NCBI RefSeq assembly: GCF_009905375.1
Contig: NC_133652.1
Coordinates: 20,595,262-20,659,261, forward strand
Reading direction: 5' to 3'
DNA: 64,000 nt
DNA from: Apium graveolens
Taxonomy: Eukaryota > Streptophyta > Magnoliopsida > Apiales > Apiaceae
Within the stretch, counting starts at the first letter, position 1. Every line of letters begins with the position of its first letter. This document shows positions 22,709 to 34,083 of this stretch, one piece after another. Made by a program: the position numbers and the translations under genes. The notes under the pieces were generated by a model. The model saw only the letters and a list, made by a program, of their open reading frames with translations, ran no database searches and was not told the origin of the DNA.

Positions 22709-24815
22709 TTATATATATATGGTTATAGTTTTCCAAACTATTAATCGAATAAGGTTTATTCGATGACTTTAAACTTTATTTATTATTGAATATTATTTCG
22801 AATATTATTCGAAGGCGTATGACTCCTTTTATTATTTATTGAATATTATTTGAATATTCATTCGAGGGCTTATGACTCTTTTATATTATTTATTGAATAT
22901 ATTTGAATATTCATTTGAGGATGTATGACTCCTTTATTTTATTTAATGAATATTATTTATAATATTCATTCGAGGTATTATGACTCAGCTTATTTTATTT
23001 ATTGAATATTATTTGAATATTCATTTGAGGATCCATGACTCCGATTATTTGCTGAGATATATTCTTTATTTTATTAAAGAATAAGGTGTAAATAATCAAA
23101 CTTATTTTCGATTATTCAAATAAAGATAATACTTTCATATAAGTATATCTTTGGTTATTTAATACTCGTTTCAAGTATAAATTTTAATACTTCTACTTCA
23201 ATTATTTTTATAAAGATTATTCTTTATGGGAATATTATTTAAATAATAATATTCAGTCATTTTCTAAATATTCTGGGGACTGATTTACTTCATTAAATCA
23301 GCTTTACTCCAAACACTCTTTAAAGTGTTTTCGAGTCTTCAAAATGATTTTTAAAGTCAGAGCGGATCCCAAAACGCATTTTTATATTTAAGATCTTCCT
23401 TTTTAAGGGGATTTAAATACTCGCTCAAAACCTGGGGAATCCGGCTCTGTGGTGTATTTTATATTCGCAACGAGGTTGCAGTTTTGGTAAATGAATTGAT
23501 TACTTGCCCAACGTTCGGGAAGTAAGCCCATCTAATTGAGTCGGCATAAGCGACAGGCCGGTGTACGGTCTATGAATGTGTAAGTGGCTGGGTGGCAGTC
23601 CATCAACGCGTGAGGGGCCGGGTAACGGTCTAGCGCGAGTAACTAATGCGGCCAGGGTGATGACCGGTGAGGAATTCATCCATCTACAGTAGAAAAGGTT
23701 ACTTATTGGTATCTTTGCCTGATCAGCAAGATATCTGGTTTATGCCAAAATTCTTTTCCTTTCCAAAATTCATTGGATGTTTCAAACTCTGTTCATACTT
23801 TACATAACAGAGGTTCCAGGAAATGTTTAAGAGATATATATATATGTGGATATATATATATATATCGGGACTAAATAAAGTATCTCGTAACTTTATTTCA
23901 TTCAATAATATTTCAAAGATTGAATCTATTCAAATCTTGTCTTGTAGTCTCATCTATGTGATGAACTTTTGAAACTGATTATAACTTGAACGGTGGTAGT
24001 TCAAGTAGTATTGGGAAAGATATAAGTATATTGGGGTATTTGGTAACCTCATCTTTTAAACTTATATCTAATTAATAATTGTCTTATGTATGACAAAGAT
24101 TTTCAGAAAAACGTTGAGACAAGGTTAGATATATGAGATCACCTTGCAACGATATTTTTTCATACAGTTACACACTAGGACTTTGTGTATATTATGCATG
24201 GAAGAGGACTTCCAATATTTTGAAAAGTATATATGTATATATACTGAATATTTTGCGACTTCATCGCATTAAGTTATCAACTTGGTTCATTTCTTTTGAC
24301 CAAGACTTTCATGAGTATTATGAGTAGGCTCATATATTGTAAATCATTATACATATTATTTTGGTGGGCTTGCTGCTCACCCTTGCTTTCTTCTTTCATC
24401 ACACAACAACAGTTAGGAAAGATGGCCAGACTCCAGCAGACCCAGCGCAAGCGCGTGGGAAGCGTCCCGCGTCTTCCCGTTGATGTTGTAGCTGCTATAG
24501 CTGCAGAGGTAGATCTATTGTAGATCAGACCATCTACTTTTGAGAATCAATTATGTATAATTATAACTTGTGGCAGATAATGGCAATTAACTGTAAATTT
24601 ATCAAGTAATCATTTTGGGTTGTAATAACTTTTAAATTGTGGATTCAAAGACTTGTACTTATTTAAATTTCATCTCTGAGACTATAACGGGTTGTGGTGT
24701 GTGTTAGTGTGGGGTCACAGCATAAGGTTATTTATTATTAATTAAGTGAAGTGATATTGTGGAAAGAAAGACCGTGACGACCCGGATCCCCGACCCCGGA
24801 TCTGGGGGTGTTACA
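20588..24815 (+). repeat. R3 3' LTR (4.2 kb)
   Basis: Partner of 10815-15027, 15 bases longer, chiefly because of longer TA repeats near 22668-22720 and 23833-23865. It contains the second copies of the 55-bp array and of the 33-codon ORF. Confidence 0.95.
24422..24523 (+). CDS. 33-codon ORF inside R3 3' LTR
   Basis: Same protein as 14634-14735 in the 5' LTR, with the same start context. Given near-identity of the two LTRs this is not independent evidence for selection. Confidence 0.35.
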   Translation: MARLQQTQRKRVGSVPRLPVDVVAAIAAEVDLL

Positions 24816-26212
24816 TATCCCGAGGTTGATTTCCTCTTATCCCTATCTGATTGGAAATCTGAATCAGTATATCCCAAAGGAAATAGATCTGAGGCCTTGT
24901 AAATTAACATATACTCATTTGTCCTTCTCAGGTACTTGAGTATAGTTTTTACTACACTCCAATGTTCCTGACCTGGGTTCGACTGATATCTACTAACCAT
25001 GCCTACAGCAAAGCAGATGTCAGGCCTCGTACATAACATAGCATACATTAAGCTTCCACATGCTGAAGCATAAGGAACTGCTTTCATGCTCTCTATATCC
25101 TTAGGTGTCGAAGGACACTGCTTCTTAGATAGAGCAACTCCATGCTTAAAAGGTAAAAAACCTTTCTTGGAGTTCTGCATGTTAAAACGAGCTAATACTT
25201 CATCAATGTAGGGCTCTTGAGATAAAGCCAACATCCTTTTCTTGCGATCCCTTATAACTTTGATCCCAAGGATGTATGCCGCTTCACCTAAGTCCTTCAT
25301 GTCAAATTGTTTGAACAACCATGCCTTTACTGATGACAACATCTCAATATTGTTTCCAATGAGTAAAATATCATCTACATATAGTACTATAAAAACCACT
25401 GCATTACCTTCACTTCTCTTATACACGCATGATTCGCTTGGACTTTGATCAAATCCATATGACTGGACTGCCTGATCAAAACGAATATTCCAGTCTCTAG
25501 AAGCTTGTTTAAGTCCATAAATAGACATCTTAAGCTTACATACTAGATGCTCTTGGCCTTCCTTAATGAATCCTTTTGGTTGCTGCATATAGATGGTTTC
25601 TTCAAGACTTCCATTAAGAAAAGTTGTCTTGACATCCATTTGCCAAATCTCATAATCGAGATGAGCTGTTATAGATAAAAGAATATGGATTGACTTAAGC
25701 ATGACTACCGGTGAAAAGGTTTCCTCATAATCGATACCTTCTTTCTGAGTATACCCTTTCGCAACAAGTCTTGCTTTCCAGGCTTTCACCTTTTTATCTA
25801 ATCCCCTCTTTTTCTTGTAGATCCACTTACATCCAATAGGTTTTATACCTTTGGGTGGTTCCACGAGCTCCCAGACCTGATTAGAATACATTGATTTTAT
25901 ATCAGATTCCATCGCCTTTTGCCAAAGATCTGCATCTTTGTCTTGTACTGCCTCTTCGTATGTACGGGGATCATCATCATGTTCACCAGGGACCAAGTCT
26001 GAAGACTCTCCCAAAAACATGAATCTATCAGGCTGTTGAACAACCCTCCCACTACGACGAGGCACTGGTGCGGTATTAGTGACAGATTGTACATTATATT
26101 GTGGTTGTTCTACTTGTACTACAACTTCATGGGTATTATTTGTCCCTCCCACTAGTTCCTCTAAAATGACACTACTCATGGGTTTGTGATTCATTATATA
26201 GTCCTCCTCCAA
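24816..26212 (-). pseudogene. R2 reverse transcriptase, cut by R3
   Basis: This is the Ty1/copia reverse transcriptase. In order it shows [52 protein letters not shown] and the catalytic [10 protein letters not shown] (about residues 277-286 from the ATG at 26212), then [19 protein letters not shown]. The frame overlaps the integrase frame by 19 nt with a shift, and it runs into the R3 LTR at 24815, so the last 28 or so codons before the apparent stop at 24728 are foreign. RNase H continues at 10814. Confidence 0.9.
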
Positions 26213-28362
26213 GAATCTTGCATTGGTGCTAACAATGACATCCCGATTCTTTGGACTATAAAATAAATATCCTTTCGTTCCCAGGGGTATCCTACAAACA
26301 ACTTTACTTCTGTACGAGATTCTAACTTAGAACAACCCCATATTTGAATATGTCTTAGACTCGGTTTATCCCCGATCCACAATTCTAAGGGGGTTTTAGG
26401 AACCGACTTAGAAGGTACTAAGTTCAGAAGATAAGCTGTTGTCTCTAAGGCATGTCCCCAAAATGACTTGGGTAAATCCGAATAACTCATCATCGATCTA
26501 ACACTCTCTAAAAGAGTCCGGTTCCTTCTCTCTGCTACACCGTTCTGCTGGGGTGTGCCTGGTGCAGTTAACTGGGATTCTATCCCATTTTCTGATAAAT
26601 ATTCCCTAAATTCTCCAAGTAAGTATTCGCCACCACGATCTGATCGTACTGACTTGATACTTTTATTAAGTCGCTTCTCCGTTTTAGCTTTGTACTCTTT
26701 GAACTTATCAAAGCACTCAGACTTACGACGCAACAAATAAACGTACCCATATCTAGAATAATCATCAGTGAAAGTGACGAAATATTCATAACCACCTCTT
26801 GCTTGGATATTCATGGGTCCACATAAATCAGAGTGAACCAATTCTAATACTTGTTTGGCTCTATTCCCCTTTGCCTTGAAAGGCCTATTAGTCATTTTAC
26901 CTTCCAAGCAGGATTCACAAACTGGAAATGGCTCCACTGCCAATGAGCTTAAAGGCCCGTCTACTACCAGTCTTTGAATCCTCCTCAAGTTAATATGACC
27001 TAATCTCAAGTGCCAAAGATATGTTTGGTTCAAACTAGAAGGTTCATTTCTTTTAGTAGAGTTAGAAGATGTGTTGTTCAATTCCCTAAATTGCAGTTGC
27101 AGTACAGGTTGACTAGGATTAATTATATACAAATTGTCTTGCAATGTACCAGAACATATAATTCGTTTATTCATCATAATAGAAACATTACGATCCAAAC
27201 AAACATTATAACCATCCAAAGCAAGTTTAGAAACCGAAATTAAATTCCTTCTAAAAGAAGGTACATAAAGACAATTGTTCAAAACCAAAATCCTATCAGA
27301 ACCAAAAGATAAATGAATAACTCCTACTGCAACTACTGCTACTTTCGTAGCATCTCCCATGAACACGTATATCTCACCATCTTTAAGCATTCTGGATAGC
27401 TGGAACCCCTGCATAGAATTACAAACATGATCAGTGGCTCCTGTATCTACACACCAAGTGCTCGTAGATATAGCCGCTATAAATGTTTTCGTAACTAGAG
27501 AAAGAGACATACCAGTATTGTTTGTCTTCTTAGGAAGAGGACAATCCTGTTTCCAGTGACCTGACTGTTTGCATCTGAAGCACTTTCCTTTAGGTTTTTT
27601 CACACCACCCTGAACTCCCACTGCCTTTACAGCTTTCAGTGTCTGAGCCTTTTTCTTCTTCTTAATACCTTTCGGCTTAGAGGAAGAACCTTTCTCAGCC
27701 ACATTCACTTGAACACTCTGCCGAAATGATCCTTCAGCTGCCTGAAGTTCTGTCAGTAGTTCCGCGAGACTATACTGCCTCTTGTTCATGTTGTAATTTA
27801 AGCGGAATTGCTCAAAACTCTTGGACAAGCTCATAAGGATAATGTCAATATGGGTTTCCCCGTCAAGTTCAGCACCAAGGATCTCTATCTCATTCAGATG
27901 AGACATCATCTCGAGAACATGATCCCTTACAGATGTGCCTTCAGCCATCTGAGTGTTCATTAAAGCCTTCATGGCTACTTGCCTAGCAGCCCTATTCTGA
28001 TCTCCAAAAAGTTCCTTGAGATTAAAGACCATATCCGAAGCAGTGGCCATAGACTGATGCTGATGCTGCAAAACACCCGACATTGCTGCCAGAATGTAAC
28101 ATCGCGACATTTCATCAGCCTTAATCCACCGTTTATAATACTCGTTCTCATCTTCAGGAGCATCAACAGCAGGTTGTTCAGGCTTGGGTTCATAAGTGCA
28201 AAACTTGTACTCCTCAGCAGTCAACACAATGTCCAAATTTCGTTTCCATTCAATATAGTTAGGTCCGGTAAGTTTGTTATCCTTAAGTATGGTGAATAGT
28301 GGATTAAAACCCATTTTATCCTGAGAATCATGCATAAAAACATCACATAAATAAGGGTGCAT
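26194..28362 (-). CDS. R2 gag-protease-integrase
   Basis: This 722-codon frame holds Gag ([13 protein letters not shown] near residue 35), one CCHC knuckle [14 protein letters not shown] (261-274), the protease site [11 protein letters not shown] (304-314), the integrase zinc finger (H451, H456, C482, C485) and the DD35E triad D512, D575, E611. Near 26281-26287 a one-base change shifts the frame; beyond it the correct continuation is in the frame of the RT ORF at 26212, and the last 30 or so codons here are out of frame. ATGs at residues 1, 10 and 17 are all possible starts. Confidence 0.9.
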   Translation of the reverse strand: MHPYLCDVFMHDSQDKMGFNPLFTILKDNKLTGPNYIEWKRNLDIVLTAEEYKFCTYEPKPEQPAVDAPEDENEYYKRWIKADEMSRCYILAAMSGVLQHQHQSMATASDMVFNLKELFGDQNRAARQVAMKALMNTQMAEGTSVRDHVLEMMSHLNEIEILGAELDGETHIDIILMSLSKSFEQFRLNYNMNKRQYSLAELLTELQAAEGSFRQSVQVNVAEKGSSSKPKGIKKKKKAQTLKAVKAVGVQGGVKKPKGKCFRCKQSGHWKQDCPLPKKTNNTGMSLSLVTKTFIAAISTSTWCVDTGATDHVCNSMQGFQLSRMLKDGEIYVFMGDATKVAVVAVGVIHLSFGSDRILVLNNCLYVPSFRRNLISVSKLALDGYNVCLDRNVSIMMNKRIICSGTLQDNLYIINPSQPVLQLQFRELNNTSSNSTKRNEPSSLNQTYLWHLRLGHINLRRIQRLVVDGPLSSLAVEPFPVCESCLEGKMTNRPFKAKGNRAKQVLELVHSDLCGPMNIQARGGYEYFVTFTDDYSRYGYVYLLRRKSECFDKFKEYKAKTEKRLNKSIKSVRSDRGGEYLLGEFREYLSENGIESQLTAPGTPQQNGVAERRNRTLLESVRSMMSYSDLPKSFWGHALETTAYLLNLVPSKSVPKTPLELWIGDKPSLRHIQIWGCSKLESRTEVKLFVGYPWERKDIYFIVQRIGMSLLAPMQDSWRRTI

Positions 28363-29847
28363 TAATTATTAAGATCTATTGATTCCTCTAACAATTATTA
28401 AAATTTAATGCACTAACATATAAACACCATAAGCTTCTGGTACGCCACGATGTGTGACATGTATACCACCTAATTTTGTTTAAATGTTACTTCGGTCCTA
28501 TTACTAAACAATATGCCACGTTGGGGTGGACTATATTATTTTTCATAGCTAAGTGTATACCATCATCAAATCTTAAATTATTTAAAATCTATGGAACTTG
28601 ATACGCCACGATGGGTGGCGTGTATACCTTCCAATATTCGTAATTTTGCCTTGAATGGAATACTTCAATTCAATATTCATCAATGGTTTGATTTCCAGGT
28701 AGTGGAGGAGTCACATCGGTCTCGCTTAAAACCCACAGCCTTAGAAGTTCGATGAACTCGTTTTTGACAAAATCGCCCCAAATAAGAAATAAAGAAAATC
28801 CGTATTTTATTCCTTTTAAAATTAATTTAAGAAGTTTGTTCTAGTAATTTCTATAACATTCTAGACACCATAAATTATATGCCACGATGGGTGACGTATA
28901 TATAATTTATATTCGTCTTTATGTTAAATTACCTACAACCAATAATGGAGACCATGGGATTTCATATTAATTCCCTCTCCCACTTAGAATTTTTTATTAA
29001 AATTGAGGAATTTTAAAATTAATTGGGGTCATATGTCATTATAATTATGTCTAATCATGCATTCAAAATACACACATAATTTTAGCAACATATAACATTT
29101 AATCAAAGCAATAAATAAAATTTATGTCCATGTCGTCCTAATTAAGTTAAACATGCAATTTTAAAGAAATTACACACATAATTAACGACACACATAATCA
29201 ATAAATTAAAGCAATAATTAAAAATTTAATGGAAAAAATTAAAATAAATTTTCCACTATTATGGCCCTTGGAAAAAAAAATCCAGCTCTAAAAAAAATCT
29301 GCCACAAGCGCGCCCCGACGCCCCCAGCAGCCCCAGCAGCACCAGCAGCCCCAGCAGCCCCAGCAATCCCAGCTGCCGCAGCAGCCCCAGCAGTCCCAGC
29401 TGCCGCAGCGGCCGCAGCGCGCGCGCCTGTTGCTTTTCTGTGAGTTTTGTTTTGATTTTGTTCGATCCAAACATCAACAGCAGCCCCTTGTAATCGCACA
29501 GCGGAACAAAAAACTACCGGAATTGATTTCCGATCGCACATAACTATTACAAAATACCCGGAACAATTACAAAAAAAATAGATCTAATACAAAACTAATT
29601 TTGTAAAATCTATTCTAACACGATCAACCCTCGTGTAAATTACAACCACGATTAAACCACATGGAAACCAAACACAAAAATTAACCACGATTAAACCACG
29701 TGGGATCCAAACACATAATTAAAATATACATGGCCATAATAGTGGATTAACAACCTGCATCAAAACCAATACAAGCAAAACACTATATACACGCATATAT
29801 AATTACGACATGGACATTATATCATAAAACGTAGAACCCATTACCAG
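28363..29847 (-). other. R2 leader with repeated hairpins and GC-rich minisatellite
   Basis: This is about 1.5 kb between PBS and gag, long for a copia leader. Four spaced units built on GCCACGATGGGTGGC-like words (near 28441, 28510, 28602 and 28875) each have arms able to pair. A GC-rich block lies at 29312-29430. No credible protein is encoded. Confidence 0.7.
29312..29430. repeat. GC-rich CAGCCCCAG minisatellite in R2 leader
   Basis: Roughly ten units of a 9-bp word (CAGCCCCAG with variants) lie in otherwise AT-rich DNA. Reading frames through it give Ala/Pro or Ala/Gly runs, which are by-products of the repeat and not evidence of a gene. Confidence 0.85.
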
Positions 29848-29860
29848 GCTCTTGATACCA
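29848..29860 (-). promoter_or_regulatory. R2 primer-binding site
   Basis: Minus-strand TGGTATCAAGAGC lies two bases inside the 5' LTR. It is a one-base-insertion variant of the initiator methionine tRNA complement seen in R1, R3 and R4. Confidence 0.8.
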
Positions 29861-29862
29861 AT

Positions 29863-30959
29863 TATTGGGAACCACGGACTTAGGGTGTTACTACGTTTTA
29901 CGATAAAAATTACGAAAAGAGGATTACCTTGTTAATGGTTGATTCCACGCTCTTCTATTGTATTCCCAAATTCCCTTGAGCGAAGTGTGGCCTCCGTCTT
30001 CTCAAGTTATCCTCTCTTCTTGCTCCTTGGTGGTTACAATATGTTTTCACACAATCCCAGGCAAGAAGAGAATAAGAATATATATATAGGCTACAATAGG
30101 GACCATGGATAATTAGGTTGGGCCTTCTAATTACATCTTGAGCCTAGCCCAATGTAATTAAATATTAATTCAATCCACTAAAGAATTAATATTTGCACTA
30201 CCTTTCCTAATACCGTAATTTAATTAATTCGGTTCCAATATTATTTGCTTATTAAATTCCCCATGTTTAAAATATCATATGTCCATTAATTAAATAAATT
30301 ACTGATAATTTATTTAATTAATATCTTTTATCCTTGATCATCCACTCAACCTTTATTTAATTATGCCAGAATAAATTCCACCTGCAGGATTTCACATAAT
30401 TAAATCTTTTTGAGCTTTCAAGGGGACATCATTAACCAGAATATTATCAGGACATGGATTCCTTCAATAAATAATATCCACCATGTATATAATTCCATCA
30501 CCAAAAATATAATGATATAATTCAAAAGAATTATTTCATATATAAATCAAAGCATGTAAATAATATACACGTGTCAATTACTATTTCCGGATTAAGAACC
30601 TAAGCATTAATAATAACATAGAATCTTAGTTCTCCTTCTTAATCAGTATTAAGGGAACAATTCTAAATTTGATCATGTTCAATATACACAAAGTATACTA
30701 GTATTATTTATTAGTCAATATAAACTAATCTAAATAATACTACAGCCATACCAGTGGATTGTCCAACACCACCTGTGCTGTGAACCTTATTATATTATAT
30801 AACCGTATTTAACAATCTAATATTCTGTATCCCATTTGATACTAGATTGTTCATAATATATAATATTAGACAACATGTAAACATTCAAATGATTCTCAAA
30901 TAAACTGGCCAGAAATAAATGTACATACTTCAAATAAATATTTTCAGTATACACTAACA
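29863..30959 (-). repeat. R2 5' LTR
   Basis: Partner of 9231-10324. Its plus-strand terminus reads TATTGGG where the other LTR has TGTTGGG, so the terminal CA of the 5' LTR (in element orientation) is mutated. The other end keeps ACTAACA. Confidence 0.95.
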
Positions 30960-30964
30960 AAAAT

Positions 30965-31075
30965 GTGAATCATCACAGGTGATTGCGACCTCGCAATCGT
31001 GAACCTCCTGGATGTGGGACTAAAGGTCGGAAGATAGTCCCGCCAATTACTCAACGTTATAAGCGCCTTCGATAA
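30965..31075 (+). pseudogene. PMD gene last exon, 3' part, copy A
   Basis: It continues from 9230 after R2 and matches the copy B frame ending REPPGCGTKGRK and PITQRYKRLR with a stop at 31073-31075. Near 30979 copy A has TGA where copy B has TGT, so copy A is interrupted. Confidence 0.6.
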
Positions 31076-32403
31076 GATACTTTATATTTAGTCAAAACTA
31101 AAATGTTGAACTAAAATGATGATTGCATCAGCTAGATATGAACTAATATTAGTCTACATATACGTTTTATTTTTGTGTAGTGATTTTCTTCCCTTGTAGC
31201 TGTTAAACTAGTAACTATAGAATGCCTAATATTTTAATTTAATGTTATATTTATGTAGGAAGCAATTGCCTTAAGATGATGCAGTTTGAGAATTTCAATG
31301 ATTTCCACAGTTTAGCCTCCTTTTCAAAATTATGCAGCTTTTCATTTTAGAGTACAGAGACCACTAATTTCTGCAACTTATAGTTGACTACTTAGCTGCA
31401 TTAGAAAGTTTACTCTTGGGATCGATCTTGTGACTTTCATTATCAGATGTTTAGTTTTTTGGCAACTTTTCTACATTTTAGTTATCAGATATATGGTGAA
31501 ATTGAGCCGTAAATGGCTAGATAATGAAATTGTGACTGAGTAGTAATATATGTTTTGGAACTAATTTTATTTTAGGGGTTTTTAGTGTGTGTGTGTGTGT
31601 GTGTCAATCTATTGCCCGATTGCAGAAATTCCTGTCATAAAATCAATAGGCCGATGTGTTTATTATGACACTGATGTTAGTTGGTTATTGGCTAGTTGCA
31701 TATCTAGCATTGCAACGGGTGAGGACTCAACTTTGTTGAAGACACAATTTCGAAGAGCTAACTATTTCTAAAGCTAAAAAATAATATTAGACTAGAGGCC
31801 AATATGCTGCCAGATTTTTCATAATCACCCTATGATCACTACATGTACTACGCGTCTGGCAAAGCATGGTTTATATAATATAGAAAAAAAATTAGATTGT
31901 TGCACTAAATCATGACAAAATGCTCGCCCAAAAAGAAACTTTTGTAATATAAAGAGATCAAGCAGGCATGCATGGTAATTACAATAGAGCATCAAATTAT
32001 GACCTGAATTTCAACAAGAAATACTAATGAATGTTAAAAAAACTACAAATATATCCCATGTATTTTAAAATTAAAAATCAGCCACTGAAATTTCAGAAAA
32101 TCCAGCAAATAGCATCAGAAACTTCAACCATAAGTACAATACAATCCACAACAATATTTTAAAATAAGTTTATAGGTTTGACTTCATGAAAAATTACAAA
32201 AAGCTAACAAATCCTTGCACTTATAGAAATTAAGCCCATCAAATTATTATTGTAATTGTCTTCTTATGTGGCTTAAAGTTCATTCCATGCACCAGAATCA
32301 TCTACCTGCAAAGAAAAAAAAATAGAGATATAAAATAGAGAAATATTACTCTTAGTGCATAATAGCATGGTAAGTGCACGAGTGGTAGTGAATTAGAAAA
32401 AAA
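31076..32403. other. Convergent intergenic region of MULE A
   Basis: This is AT-rich sequence between the ends of the PMD gene and the transposase. It contains a GT microsatellite near 31585-31605. Small ORFs are not supported. It matches 61808-63133 in copy B. Confidence 0.6.
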
Positions 32404-33010
32404 TTAAATAGTTAAACATACCAAAGAACAAGTACTATGGTATGCTAGAAGAAGCTCCACTAGAAGTTCCCTTTCTTCGTGCCGATACTTGATAATCCAT
32501 TTCATTTTTATATCTTGTTGACTTTCTTCGTCCCGGTTTTTTAGGAATGTTCTCAACATCGGGCACCACTTTGGGAAATGTATCAAATAAAGGTCATCTA
32601 TCCTCATCCGGCAATGGCTCAAATGCACTTCCATATACATTTCTTGCATTGTCTAGCCTATACCACTTGCTTACCAAAGTCGTGTAATCTAAAATTTTGG
32701 TTGGCACAACAAGCTAGCACATGAGATCATGAAAATATGGAATGTTTGTCATTTGTTACAAGTGCATAAGTTTTCCATTAAGCGAACAATGTGTTTATTT
32801 CCTCCTTTCTGGCCACGCTTTAATGTAGTCACGGTGAACACCCAAGTGTCACGATCAAATACATTCACATGATGGCCACTTGCACGTTCCTTCCATCTAT
32901 TAAGCATTTTGTTGGCATGAAGAGTGAATAGATTGCCATCAACACATTGCTTATCTACTTCCAATCGCCGCTGATCAAAGTAAGCAACCACCTTGTGAAA
33001 TATAGTCCCT
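32404..33010 (-). pseudogene. MULE transposase C-terminal fragment, copy A
   Basis: This is the end of a Mutator-like transposase. VVAYFDQRRLEVDKQCVDGN, ANKMLNRWKERASGHHV and IVRLMENLCTCNK lead into a SWIM-type zinc finger whose second half lies beyond a TGA (Trp codon in relatives by position). A Ser/Lys-rich tail follows in another frame. The fragment stops at about 33010, where sequence equivalent to 63736 onwards is replaced by a short unmatched run and the E1 LTR. The TGA is shared with copy B. Confidence 0.8.
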
Positions 33011-33016
33011 TAACAA

Positions 33017-34083
33017 TGTAACAAGAATTACAGAAGGGGGGTTGAATGGAATTTTTGAAACTTTTTCTTGAATAAAATGTTCTTACTCAAATATATATAA
33101 GTGTGAATTGATCAGCAGAATTCGGAATAGTTACTTGAAATATATAAAAACACAAGTAATTAAAAACAAGAGTCTTTAAAAACTTTCTAGTGGATTTGAA
33201 TGATTCCACCAGAGATATATATTATATATCGAGAGAACTTTGTGTGCAAAAAGCTCACAGCTGCGTACAAATGATAACAACTAAGAATGAGAGAAATGCT
33301 AAGAATACAGCTTACAAATGTTTCTCTCTTTCTAACTGAGTTTCTTAGTTATTATTCTATTGCTGATTCTTAGTTTATATTTCACCAAGATTACAAAGTA
33401 ATAAGATAGGATAATAAAACAAAAACTATCAAGTCTAATACAATGCTACTTTATTACTCTATTCCAGCATCTTTGAATATCTTCATAATAGCATGGAAAT
33501 GGCAATGCTTCTTTGTTCTCGAAAACCCAGTTGAATAGGCCACCACATTCCATTTGCATACACTCGACGCATGTGACTGTGTTGTCACTGTCAACAGATT
33601 TTGAATTCTTTATCCGTTGAGTACATGATCATCCGTCGAGTTTATGATCATCCGTTGATGGCTTTATTGATCATCCGTCGACTGCTATATTGATCATCCG
33701 TTGACAGCTATTTGATCATCCGTCGATGGCTTTGTTAATCATCCGTCGGTAGCTATTTGGCACTTGACTTCATTTCATTTATGCAAAATTACAAGACATC
33801 ATCTATGTACGATTAATCAACCTATTTTGCATATCTAGTTAAAGTCAACATGACTTATATGCTACTACAGAATCTATACAAAGGTGTATGCAGAAATGTG
33901 CTACAAACTTATTGTTATATAAGCTATTCACTCGATGGATAGTAAGTCATCATCCGTCGGGACTAAAATGAGTTATCCGTCGGGACTATAATCCTTATCC
34001 GTCGAGTGCTACATTTTTACTAAGTAAAATCTACCAAGGTATTTTGTTCATGAAATCATCAAGTACACAACATATACACAACA
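33017..34083 (-). repeat. E1-family LTR at the start of copy B
   Basis: It matches 3719-4787 from first to last base at about 97%. It begins exactly at the LTR terminus TGTAACAAG, directly against the truncated MULE A transposase, without a neighbouring gag and without flanking duplications. It is best read as the first part of the duplicated unit. Confidence 0.85.

Larger units (their letters stand above)
10815..24815 (+). mobile_element. R3: Ty3/gypsy Tekay-type chromovirus, 14.0 kb, coding region decayed
   Basis: Two 4.2-kb LTRs (10815-15027 and 20588-24815) start TGTAATAACCCC and end GGTGTTACA, flanked by the target duplication TATCC (10810-10814 and 24816-24820). A primer-binding site follows the left LTR and a polypurine tract precedes the right. 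The 5.56-kb interior holds remnants of RT/RNase H, gag, RT, RNase H again, integrase C-terminus and a chromodomain-like tail, all full of stops. Fewer than ten LTR substitutions were noticed over 4.2 kb, so insertion was recent although the coding region is dead. Confidence 0.95.
9231..30959 (-). mobile_element. R2: Ty1/copia retrotransposon, carrying nested R3
   Basis: This minus-strand copia element is bounded by LTRs 9231-10324 and 29863-30959 and by the 5-bp target duplication AAAAT (9226-9230 and 30960-30964). Copy B preserves the empty site (GGAAAATGTG near 61688). On the minus strand the order is 5' LTR, PBS, long leader, gag-PR-INT, RT, RNase H, PPT, 3' LTR. R3 (10815-24815) interrupts RT/RNase H. 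Around twenty LTR differences were seen over 1.09 kb (roughly 2%). Non-Sirevirus lineage; Tork/Angela-like by general RT character, tentative. Confidence 0.95.
5667..33016. mobile_element. MULE copy A with PMD gene (split by R2, right end lost)
   Basis: MULE sequence lies at 5667-9230 and 30960-33016; R2 occupies 9231-30959. The plus strand carries a PMD gene (exons from 5955 to 31075) and the minus strand the C-terminal part of a MULE transposase (32404-33010), so the two genes converge. The left end starts with sequence resembling a MULE terminal inverted repeat (see 5667-5775). The right end breaks off inside the transposase at about 33010-33016, where the E1 LTR of copy B begins, so no right terminal repeat exists here. 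Copy B (34963-64000) is the closest comparison. Confidence 0.75.

Noticed and set aside
29239..29541. Ala/Gly-rich 100-codon minus ORF and its overlapping partners
   Set aside because: It arises from the 9-bp GC-rich repeat in the R2 leader; open frames occur on several frames of both strands and have no other support.
31589..31771. 60-codon ORF after a GT microsatellite (also 62319-62507)
   Set aside because: Present in both MULE copies only because of the duplication; no codon-level evidence and no partner feature.
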